Source of the DNA: Actinomycetota bacterium | GTDB taxonomy: Bacteria > Actinomycetota > Actinomycetes > UBA12327 | Direction of reading: 5' to 3' | Assembly: GCA_003529305.1 (NCBI GenBank) | Contig: DPWC01000135.1 | Location: 5,109-10,916, forward strand | Length of the DNA stretch: 5,808 bases | Shown: positions 1 to 5,554 of the stretch, in pieces | Layout of the letters: each line of letters opens with the position of its first letter | How positions within the stretch are numbered: position 1 is the first letter of the stretch | The notes under the pieces: generated by a model | The model's input: the letters and a program-made list of their open reading frames with translations, nothing else | Told to the model about the DNA's origin: nothing | Database searches by the model: none | Position numbers and translations under genes: made by a program

Positions 1-521
1 AGTCGCGCCCATGCACCGCCGCGTGAGGAGACCACCAAGCCGGTGCGCAGAAGCACGACGCGAATGCCGGCTTGGGCGGCTTCGGTGGTGGCGGCTTCCC
101 ATTCTTCACAGACCTGGGCCAGGAATCCTCGGCCTCCGGGTGAAGTCTCGTCCATCGGCACAGCGCCGGTATCGCCGTACCAACCGATCGCTGAAGCATT
201 GATCAGCACCGACGGTGGGTTCGGCAGAGCAGCCAGCGCGTCACACAGGTGCTGCGTGGTCAGCACGCGACTGTCACGAATGAGTTGTTTGTATCGCGGA
301 GTCCATCGGTGGTCACCAACACCGGCGCCAGCCAAGTTGATCACGGCGTCGAAGCGTCCCCAGGTGCTGGCATCCAAAGGCTGGGTGGGGTCCCACTGAA
401 TCTCGGACGCGGTGAGGGCTGGTCGACGAACAAGGCGGACCACCTCGTGATGCTGATCGACCAGCAGGTCTGTGACGGCTGAACCGATGAGCCCGCTGGA
501 ACCGGCAATCAGGATGCGCAT
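1..521 (-). CDS. TIGR01777 / YfcH-like NAD(P)-binding epimerase, 3' end cut by window edge
   Basis: I translated this by hand from the minus strand. It starts at ATG 521-519 and stays open for 173 codons to the window edge. The N-terminus MRILIAGSSGLIGS is a Rossmann nucleotide-binding loop (G7-x-x-G10-x-x-G13). Further family marks are NLAGAGV near residues 62-68, HRW(T) at 71-74, RDSRVLTT at 82-89, SAIGWYGD at 110-117 (Tyr115 in the SDR active-site position) and the LLRTGLV block at 157-163. This is the TIGR01777 branch of extended SDRs, like E. coli YfcH. The family usually has about 300 residues and ends in a DUF1731 domain, which lies beyond the edge here. Its substrate is not established, so epimerase is a family name only. 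It lies 67 bp after sucB on the same strand, so co-transcription is likely. No good Shine-Dalgarno precedes the ATG. In-frame GTG and TTG codons further upstream would add residues before the usual MxILI(A/T)G start, so the ATG is preferred. Confidence 0.9.
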   Translation of the reverse strand, partial: MRILIAGSSGLIGSAVTDLLVDQHHEVVRLVRRPALTASEIQWDPTQPLDASTWGRFDAVINLAGAGVGDHRWTPRYKQLIRDSRVLTTQHLCDALAALPNPPSVLINASAIGWYGDTGAVPMDETSPGGRGFLAQVCEEWEAATTEAAQAGIRVVLLRTGLVVSSRGGAWAR

Positions 522-588
522 GTGTTCATCGTGGCCCGTGCTGCCACAGTCGGCCACCTGAGCGACCAACTTGTTGGAAAAACAGGCG

Positions 589-2427
589 TTACAGCCCCAA
601 CTCGCTGTCGAAGGCGCCGTCTTCGAGGCGGTTCTTGACCGCGACCAAGAAGCGAGCAGCGTCGGCCCCATCAATGAGGCGGTGGTCGTAAGTCAACGCC
701 AGATAGACCATGGAGCGAATCGCGATGGACTCGCTGCCATATTCATCGGTGACCACCATCGGGCGCTTGACCACCGTGCCGGTGCCCAAGATCGCCGACT
801 GCGGCTGATTGATGATCGGAGTGTCAAAGAGGGCGCCGCGACTTCCGGTATTGGTCAGGGTGAAGGTGCCCCCCGTCAGCTCATCGGGTGAGACGCGGTT
901 GTCGCGGGTGCGAGCTGCGATGTCGGTGATTTGCTTGGCCAAGGCAGACAGGTTTAGATCACCGGCATTGTGAATGACTGGAACCAATAGCCCACGCTCG
1001 GTGTCGACCGCTACTCCCAGGTGCTCACCGTCGAAGTAGGTGATGGTGCCGGCCGCTTGATCCATCTGTGCATTCACGACGGGGTATTGCTTGAGCGCCT
1101 CAAGCGCGGCGCGCGCGAAAAATGGCAGGAAGGTGAGTTTCACACCTTCGCGGGCTTGGAAGTCTCGCTTGACCCGATCGCGCAGAACGGCGATCCGGGT
1201 GACATCGACTTCGACCACGGAGGTCAGCTGGGCCGAGACTTGCAGAGACTCCACCATGCGCTCGGCGATGACCTTGCGGAGGCGGGACATCTTCTCGGTA
1301 CTTCCGCGCCGCGGGCTGACCGTGCCTGCGGTCACTGGAGCGCTGGGGCTTGGGGCACTCGATGGCGCAGCGGCGGGAGCGCTGGTCGCCGCGGGGGCAG
1401 CGGCTGCGGCACTGGCTGCCACGGGGGCAGCGGCAGCGGAAGTCGGGCGCGTGGCGATAGCGGCCAACACATCGTCTTTGCGAATCCGACCGCCCACACC
1501 GGTTCCGGTGATGCTTGAGAGGTCGATGCCATTCTCAGCGGCGAGCTTGCGCACGATCGGTGTGACATACGCGTCGCCGGCAGTAGCACCGTTGGTGGCA
1601 GTAGCGCCGTTGCTTGCGGCGTGCTGTGGCGTCGGAACTACCGCAACCGCAGCTGCAGGGGCGGGTGCGGGAGTGCTGACAACGGGCGCCAGGGCCGGGG
1701 GGGCACTGATCGTCGCTGCGGGAGCAGGTGCAGGAGCCGCGGGCGCAGGAGCAGGTGCCGCGGGCGCTGCCGCTGCACCGGCGCCGGTGGAGATCACGCC
1801 GAGTTCACCACCGACTTCCACGGTGCCGTCCTCGCCGACGGTGATGGCCGTCAGGATCCCCGCAACCGGCGAGGGAAGTTCGGTGTCGACCTTGTCGGTG
1901 GAGATCTCCAGAAGTGGCTCATCCACGGCGACGGCATCGCCAATCTGCTTCAGCCACCGGGTGACGGTGCCTTCGGTCACGCTTTCACCCAGGGCGGGCA
2001 GCACCACCGGAAAGGCTGCACCTGAGGAGCCGGCTGCCGCAGCCGGTGCTGGGGTCTCAAGGACCGCAGCGGTGATCGGCTCGCTCGGCTCAGATGGATA
2101 GACGATCGCGGCTGGTGCGGGGGCAGCTGGTGCAGGCGCGGATTCCGCTGGTGCTGACGGCGCTGTGGCATTGGGCGTGGGCACTTCACCGGCATCACCG
2201 ATGACGGCCAGTTCGCCACCGATCTCGACGACGGCATCTTCAGCAGCAGTAATGGACAGCAAGACGCCGGCCACAGGGGAGGGGATCTCGGTGTCGACCT
2301 TGTCTGTCGAGATCTCCAGCAACGGCTCATCGACCGCAATGGTGTCGCCGACGGCCTTGAGCCAGCGGGTGACAGTTCCCTCGGTGACGCTTTCACCAAG
2401 CTGGGGCATCGTGACGGAGACCGGCAT
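589..2427 (-). CDS. sucB: Dihydrolipoamide acyltransferase (E2) of 2-oxoacid dehydrogenase complex, actinobacterial SucB/DlaT type
   Basis: This 612-residue E2 core enzyme transfers acyl groups from E1 to CoA via swinging lipoyl arms in the cytoplasm. In order: lipoyl domain 1 (about 2-77, lipoylated Lys43 in STDKVDTE); Ala/Pro linker; lipoyl domain 2 (about 139-214, Lys179 in the same motif); Ala/Pro linker to about 285; E3/E1-binding domain (about 286-322, VTPIVRKLAAENGIDL then GTGVGGRIRKDDV); Ala-rich linker to about 372; catalytic domain (about 375-612) with DHRLIDG at 581-587 (catalytic His582, Asp586). The layout fits the actinobacterial family labelled SucB. In Mycobacterium and Corynebacterium such proteins (DlaT/AceF) serve the pyruvate complex and lend lipoyl domains to the 2-oxoglutarate complex, so the succinyltransferase name may mislead; the substrate cannot be settled from sequence. 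Start: ATG at 2427 with GAGGAGA (2438-2444) 10 nt upstream. It lies 83 bp after lpd, probably in the same operon. Confidence 0.96.
   Translation of the reverse strand: MPVSVTMPQLGESVTEGTVTRWLKAVGDTIAVDEPLLEISTDKVDTEIPSPVAGVLLSITAAEDAVVEIGGELAVIGDAGEVPTPNATAPSAPAESAPAPAAPAPAAIVYPSEPSEPITAAVLETPAPAAAAGSSGAAFPVVLPALGESVTEGTVTRWLKQIGDAVAVDEPLLEISTDKVDTELPSPVAGILTAITVGEDGTVEVGGELGVISTGAGAAAAPAAPAPAPAAPAPAPAATISAPPALAPVVSTPAPAPAAAVAVVPTPQHAASNGATATNGATAGDAYVTPIVRKLAAENGIDLSSITGTGVGGRIRKDDVLAAIATRPTSAAAAPVAASAAAAAPAATSAPAAAPSSAPSPSAPVTAGTVSPRRGSTEKMSRLRKVIAERMVESLQVSAQLTSVVEVDVTRIAVLRDRVKRDFQAREGVKLTFLPFFARAALEALKQYPVVNAQMDQAAGTITYFDGEHLGVAVDTERGLLVPVIHNAGDLNLSALAKQITDIAARTRDNRVSPDELTGGTFTLTNTGSRGALFDTPIINQPQSAILGTGTVVKRPMVVTDEYGSESIAIRSMVYLALTYDHRLIDGADAARFLVAVKNRLEDGAFDSELGL
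1724..1765 (-). repeat. 21-nt near-perfect tandem repeat in the E2 Ala/Pro linker
   Basis: Two adjacent 21-nt units (1724-1744 and 1745-1765) match at 19 of 21 positions. They lie in the linker after lipoyl domain 2 of the E2 gene, around residues 221-235, and encode a seven-residue Ala/Pro unit twice. The unit is a whole number of codons, so gain or loss by slippage would change linker length without breaking the frame. The linker is expected to be flexible and to let the lipoyl domain reach the E1, E2 and E3 active sites. Confidence 0.7.
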
Positions 2428-2437
2428 CGCTACTTGC

Positions 2438-2444
2438 TCTCCTC
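2438..2444 (-). promoter_or_regulatory. Ribosome binding site of sucB
   Basis: On the minus strand GAGGAGA lies 10 nt before the ATG at 2427. It supports this start and suggests independent translation initiation, rather than tight coupling to lpd, whose stop is 83 bp upstream. Confidence 0.65.
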
Positions 2445-2510
2445 AGGGTCGTCGCTGTCGATGACTGGGGTGCAGGGGTGTTCTGAGCCTACGCCGATCA
2501 GTTGGGCGTG

Positions 2511-3899
2511 CTAGGCGTGGGCGTGCAGTGGCTTGCCGGCCAGTGCCAGGTGCGCCTCACCCATGGCCTCGTTCTGGGTGGGATGGGCATGGACCAAGGC
2601 CGCGACATCCTCAGGATCGGCCTCCCAGTTGACGATCAACTGTCCCTCGCCAATGAGCTCGCCGACTCGAGCACCCACCATGTGCACGCCCACCACCGGG
2701 CCGTTCACGATGCGGACCAATTTGATGAAGCCTTGAGTGCCCAGGATCTGACTCTTGCCGTTGCCGCCCAGGTTGTACTCGTACGACGAGATGTTCTCGA
2801 CACCATGCCGCTCCTGTGCCTGCGCCTCGGTCAAACCCACGGAGGCAACTTCGGGCTCGCAGTAGGTCACGCGGGGAATGCCGGACTCGTCGATGACGCG
2901 CGGAGCAAGCCCCGCCAGTTCCTCGGCGACGAAGATGCCCTGCTGAAAACCACGATGGGCGAGCTGCAAACCCGGAACGATGTCGCCGACGGCCCACACG
3001 CCAGGGACATTGGTGCGCAGCCGCTCATCGGTGAGGACGAATCCGCGATCCATGGCGATGCCCTGCTCGGCGTAGCCCAGCCCATCGGTGCGCGGACCAC
3101 GGCCCACTGCCACGAGCAAGTAGTCAGCCGTCAAGGTGGTGCCGTCTTCCAGTGACACCGTGACGCCGCTGGCATCCTGCGTGACGCCAGCGAAGCGCAC
3201 TCCTGTGCTGAACGAGATTCCCCTCTTGCGAAACGCGCGCTCCAGAGCCTTGCTGAGCGCCTCGTCCTCGGCGGGCACTAGACGCGGCAGGGCTTCCACG
3301 ATCGTCACTTCGGAGCCAAAGGAGCGCCACACGCTGGCGAACTCCACACCGATGACCCCACCGCCGAGAACGATGACTGACGACGGCACCTCGTGGAGTT
3401 CGAGTGCTTGATCAGAGGTGAGAACTCGACCGCTGATCTCAAGGCCAGGAAGGCTGCGGGCGTACGAGCCGGTGGCCAACACCACGGACCGCCCAATGAA
3501 GTGCTGTCCCGCGACTTCCACAGTGTTTGGTGCCACGAGGCGACCTTCGCCCTCAACCATGGTGATGGCGCGTGACTTCACCAAGCCCTGGAGACCCTTG
3601 TAGAGCCGACCCACCACTCCATCCTTGTATTTCAGGACGCCGGCAATGTCGATGCCGTTGAGGGTGGCCTGGACCCCGAAGGCTTCAGATTCGCGTGCGG
3701 AGTCGGCAACTTCCGCAGCATGCAGGAGCGCCTTTGTGGGGATGCAGCCGCGATGCAGGCAGGTGCCACCCAGCTTGTCCTTTTCGATCAGGGCGACACT
3801 CAGCCCGAGTTGGCTGGCCCGCAGCGCGCAGGCATAGCCGCCGCTTCCGCCGCCAAGAATGACAATGTCGAATGAACCACCAGCGACTGTGTCGGTCAC
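2511..3899 (-). CDS. lpd: Dihydrolipoamide dehydrogenase (E3)
   Basis: This FAD-dependent E3 reoxidises dihydrolipoyl groups on E2 and passes electrons to NAD+. It acts in the cytoplasm as a homodimer and is shared by the 2-oxoacid dehydrogenase complexes. Counting from the GTG start at 3899 it has 462 residues, the usual length. Visible motifs are the FAD-binding loop ILGGGSGGYA (14-23), the redox disulfide GGTCLHRGCIPTKAL (Cys47/Cys52), ATG at 142-144, the NAD-binding loop VLGGGVIGVEFAS (177-189), the second FAD motif AVGDI (303-307), and the C-terminal HAHPTQNE (437-444) with His439 and Glu444 as the acid-base pair. The frame is open to another GTG at 3962. The start at 3899 is preferred because GGGAGG (3907-3912) lies 7 nt upstream and the extra 21 residues are low-complexity and unlike the family. 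The stop is TAG. E2 follows 83 bp downstream, probably in one operon. Confidence 0.96.
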   Translation of the reverse strand: MTDTVAGGSFDIVILGGGSGGYACALRASQLGLSVALIEKDKLGGTCLHRGCIPTKALLHAAEVADSARESEAFGVQATLNGIDIAGVLKYKDGVVGRLYKGLQGLVKSRAITMVEGEGRLVAPNTVEVAGQHFIGRSVVLATGSYARSLPGLEISGRVLTSDQALELHEVPSSVIVLGGGVIGVEFASVWRSFGSEVTIVEALPRLVPAEDEALSKALERAFRKRGISFSTGVRFAGVTQDASGVTVSLEDGTTLTADYLLVAVGRGPRTDGLGYAEQGIAMDRGFVLTDERLRTNVPGVWAVGDIVPGLQLAHRGFQQGIFVAEELAGLAPRVIDESGIPRVTYCEPEVASVGLTEAQAQERHGVENISSYEYNLGGNGKSQILGTQGFIKLVRIVNGPVVGVHMVGARVGELIGEGQLIVNWEADPEDVAALVHAHPTQNEAMGEAHLALAGKPLHAHA

Positions 3900-3906
3900 G
3901 CGGATG

Positions 3907-3912
3907 CCTCCC
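3907..3912 (-). promoter_or_regulatory. Ribosome binding site deciding the lpd start
   Basis: GGGAGG on the minus strand, 7 nt before the GTG codon at 3899-3897, is a near-ideal Shine-Dalgarno. No comparable site precedes the upstream in-frame GTG at 3962, so translation most likely begins at 3899. Confidence 0.8.
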
Positions 3913-3942
3913 ACTGGGCCCTGCTGATCGGCGGCCGCGCCG

Positions 3943-3983
3943 GTGGCAACAGGTGATGCCACAATCGGGGCCAGTTGGTGGCC
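3943..3983. promoter_or_regulatory. Two short dyads in the divergent lpd / unknown-gene intergenic region (candidate operators)
   Basis: Within the 136-bp space between the divergent starts at 3899 and 4036 are two inverted repeats: GTGGCA-8 nt-TGCCAC (3943-3962) and GGCCA-5 nt-TGGCC (3969-3983). They could bind a regulator or fold in the lpd leader. Short perfect arms like these are expected by chance at moderate rates in GC-rich DNA, so this is only a candidate. I could not find a convincing -35/-10 pair on either strand, although both transcription units should be promoted from here. Confidence 0.25.
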
Positions 3984-4023
3984 GGGACCGCTCGGTGCGC
4001 CTCATCCTTCCACCTGTGCTGAC

Positions 4024-4030
4024 GAGGGAG
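4024..4030 (+). promoter_or_regulatory. Ribosome binding site of the small unknown gene
   Basis: GAGGGAG lies 5 nt before the ATG at 4036. It selects this start over the in-frame ATG at 3943, which has no such site. Confidence 0.65.
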
Positions 4031-4035
4031 TCACG

Positions 4036-4503
4036 ATGGGGCTGTTCGGCAGGCGCAAGCCGAAACAGGCGGCGGGGTCATTGGATCGCAGTGCCGATAA
4101 GGGTGACCGTGCTCACTTGGAGTTGTTCATCGCGCAGCACGATGGAGTAGAGGCTTTTGTCGAGCCCCGAACCTCTGTGACCTCGGCGTCCATGGTGCTG
4201 GTGGCGCGCTCTGGTGAATGGACTCGTCGTCGAGTGCCTGATCAGGCCACGGCCTTTGATTGGGCGAAGAAGATGGCCATTCCGTGTTACGACGCCAATT
4301 TGGTGGGGTATCCGCAGCGCATGCGGGACTGGGACATTCGACGGGCTGCGCAGGCCAAGAACCCGCAGACTCACACCGCACAGGCTCAGGATTCACAGGC
4401 GCAGGGTTCGCCGGTCGCCGATGCCACGGACAGCGCTGCAGCGCGCAGCGATTCGGCAACTGACGCTGCCGGTGGCGGCCTCGATGACACGACGGGACAG
4501 TGA
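4036..4503 (+). CDS. Conserved actinobacterial protein of unknown function (155 aa)
   Basis: The product has 155 residues with no signal peptide or membrane segment, so it is probably cytoplasmic. It begins MGLFGRRKPK, a short basic lead. The likely folded core is about residues 25-103: HLELFIAQHDGVEAFVEPRT (27-46), SMVLVARSGEWTRRRV (52-67), then IPCYDANLVGYPQRMRDW (82-99). From memory, similar proteins occur across actinobacteria as unnamed hypotheticals carrying the VEAFVEPRT, GEWTRRRV and GYPQRMRD blocks; I know of no assigned function. The tail from about 104 is low-complexity (Ala, Gln, Ser, Asp) and probably disordered. The frame extends upstream to an ATG at 3943, but the ATG at 4036 has the ribosome binding site (GAGGGAG, 5 nt away) and matches the usual MGLFG start. 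The oxidoreductase gene begins 4 bp after its stop, so the two are very likely co-transcribed, divergently from lpd. Confidence 0.85.
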   Translation: MGLFGRRKPKQAAGSLDRSADKGDRAHLELFIAQHDGVEAFVEPRTSVTSASMVLVARSGEWTRRRVPDQATAFDWAKKMAIPCYDANLVGYPQRMRDWDIRRAAQAKNPQTHTAQAQDSQAQGSPVADATDSAAARSDSATDAAGGGLDDTTGQ

Positions 4504-4507
4504 TCGC

Positions 4508-5476
4508 ATGACTGACACCGATCGTTCATTTGCCGACGAGACCGTGATGCGGGCGGTGGAGTTGCCGCAGTGGGGCGATGCCGATCTGCTGACGGTGGTC
4601 GAGCATCCCGTCCCTCAACCAGGACCTGGTCAGGCGGTCGTGCGCATTGAAGCCGCAGGGATCAACCCGGTGGATTGGAAGGTGCGCACTGGGGCGTACT
4701 CCGCCGCGTTCGGTGAACCTTTCCCGTTGATTTTGGGTCGCGATTTTGCCGGCACGATTGTCACGATCGGTGAGCAGACGACTCGGTTTCGCGTGGGTCA
4801 GCGCATCGCGGGTTCACTGCGCTTTGCCCCTCGGCTTGGTTGCTACGCCTCCCATCTGGTGATCGGAGATGCCGCTGTGGCGACTTTGCCCGCTGACATG
4901 GACGCGGCCGTCGCTGCGGCGTTGCCGGTGGCGGGATTGACGGCGTGGCAAGCCTTGCTGGAGGAAGCGCAAGTCACCGCCGGGCAGCGCGTTCTGGTGC
5001 ACGCCGCCGCGGGGGGAGTCGGTCACCTGACCGTGCAGTTGGCCAAGTTGTTGGGCGCTGAGGTGATCGGCACAGCATCAGCACGCAATGCGGAGTTCGT
5101 CCAAGGATTGGGTGCCGATGAGGTGATCGACTACTCCACTCGGCCGTTCGAAGATCAGGTCAGTGATGTCGATGCCGTCATCGACTGTGTGGGTGGCGAG
5201 GTTCTGGAGCACTCATATCGCGTCCTTAAGCCCGGAGGCATTGCCGTGACCATGGCGGCGCGCCCCGACCCCGCCCCTGCGGAAGCCTTGGGGGTGCGAA
5301 CGAGCATGGTCTTTGTGCGACCGGACTCGCTCCAACTTCAGGGCCTGGTGACGCTGGTGCAGCAAGGGCAGCTGACGGTGCATGTTTCTCAGCGCTACGC
5401 CTTGGCCGAGGCTGCTGCGGCCCACGCTGAACAACAAGAAGGGCATGTGCGCGGCAAGCTCGTCTTGATGCCGTAA
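4508..5476 (+). CDS. Zinc-independent medium-chain oxidoreductase (quinone-reductase-like), NADP-dependent family
   Basis: The 322-residue product belongs to the MDR/quinone oxidoreductase superfamily. The N-terminal GroES-like domain shows PVPQPGPGQAVVRIEAAGIN (35-54), PVDWKVRTG (54-62) and FPLILGRDFAGTI (72-84). The Rossmann domain shows the cofactor loop VHAAAGGVGHLTVQLAK (164-180), LGAEVIGTAS (182-191), GADEVIDY (202-209) and the closing GHVRGKLVLMP (312-322). It has GRDF where zinc alcohol dehydrogenases carry GHE, and it lacks the cysteine-rich structural zinc loop, so it should be a metal-free NAD(P)H reductase. The natural substrate (quinone, enal or other enone) cannot be told. The start is ATG 4508, 4 bp after the upstream stop; only a weak GGGA (4494-4497) precedes it. 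The ATG at 4547 (residue 14, MRAVEL) is nearer the usual family start and remains an alternative. The longer frame back to 4214 overlaps the upstream gene and is rejected. Confidence 0.92.
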   Translation: MTDTDRSFADETVMRAVELPQWGDADLLTVVEHPVPQPGPGQAVVRIEAAGINPVDWKVRTGAYSAAFGEPFPLILGRDFAGTIVTIGEQTTRFRVGQRIAGSLRFAPRLGCYASHLVIGDAAVATLPADMDAAVAAALPVAGLTAWQALLEEAQVTAGQRVLVHAAAGGVGHLTVQLAKLLGAEVIGTASARNAEFVQGLGADEVIDYSTRPFEDQVSDVDAVIDCVGGEVLEHSYRVLKPGGIAVTMAARPDPAPAEALGVRTSMVFVRPDSLQLQGLVTLVQQGQLTVHVSQRYALAEAAAAHAEQQEGHVRGKLVLMP

Positions 5477-5492
5477 GCGCGAGCTCCAGGAA

Positions 5493-5521
5493 GGGCGTAC
5501 CGGCTGTTCGCAGCGACGCCC
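5493..5521. terminator. Hairpin with TTCG loop between convergent genes, probable bidirectional terminator
   Basis: The outer stem GGGCGT (5493-5498) pairs with ACGCCC (5516-5521). The inner stem GCTG (5503-5506) pairs with CAGC (5511-5514) around a TTCG loop (5507-5510), with a small internal loop between the stems. It lies 17 bp after the oxidoreductase stop and 30 bp after the pepA stop on the other strand, which is where a shared terminator would be. There is no T-tract on either side, so it is not a classical intrinsic terminator. Tract-less hairpins are often proposed in high-GC actinobacteria. Confidence 0.5.
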
Positions 5522-5529
5522 ACCAGCGT

Positions 5530-5554
5530 CACGCCAACTTCACGCCAACTTCAC
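5530..5554. repeat. 11-bp tandem repeat (CACGCCAACTT) at the pepA 3' end
   Basis: Two exact copies of CACGCCAACTT (5530-5540 and 5541-5551) are followed by the first bases of a third, diverging copy (CAC, 5552-5554). On the minus strand the repeat supplies the pepA stop codon and two further TGA codons. Confidence 0.8.

Noticed and set aside
566..582. CCAAC-TT-GTTGG palindrome followed by AAAAA between sucB and the TIGR01777 gene, as a terminator
   Set aside because: The loop would be too small unless the stem drops to 4 bp. On the coding (minus) strand the T-run lies before the stem rather than after it. The two genes also appear co-directional and linked.
1091..2101. Long plus-strand open frame (336 codons) antisense to sucB, Ala/Gly rich
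   Set aside because: It mirrors the Ala/Pro linkers and lipoyl domains of E2 in GC-rich DNA. It shows no family motif, and the minus-strand gene is certain.
1786..2424. Recent duplication or gene conversion between the two lipoyl domains
   Set aside because: The proteins share identical blocks around the lipoyl lysine, but the codons differ at many synonymous positions. This fits an old duplication typical of the family.
2502..3155. Plus-strand open frame (217 codons) antisense to lpd
   Set aside because: It is a shadow of the lpd coding strand. It has no recognisable domain, and all E3 motifs are read from the other strand.
3900..3962. Longer lpd from an upstream GTG at 3962
   Set aside because: It adds 21 low-complexity residues with no ribosome binding site, whereas the GTG at 3899 has GGGAGG 7 nt away and gives the usual length.
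3943..4035. Upstream start (ATG 3943) for the small unknown protein
   Set aside because: It would reach into the lpd leader and has no ribosome binding site. The start at 4036 has one and begins with the typical MGLFG sequence.
4214..4507. N-terminal extension of the oxidoreductase by 98 residues
   Set aside because: It overlaps the well-supported small gene in another frame, is Arg-rich and unlike the MDR family. The ATG at 4508 gives a normal-sized protein.
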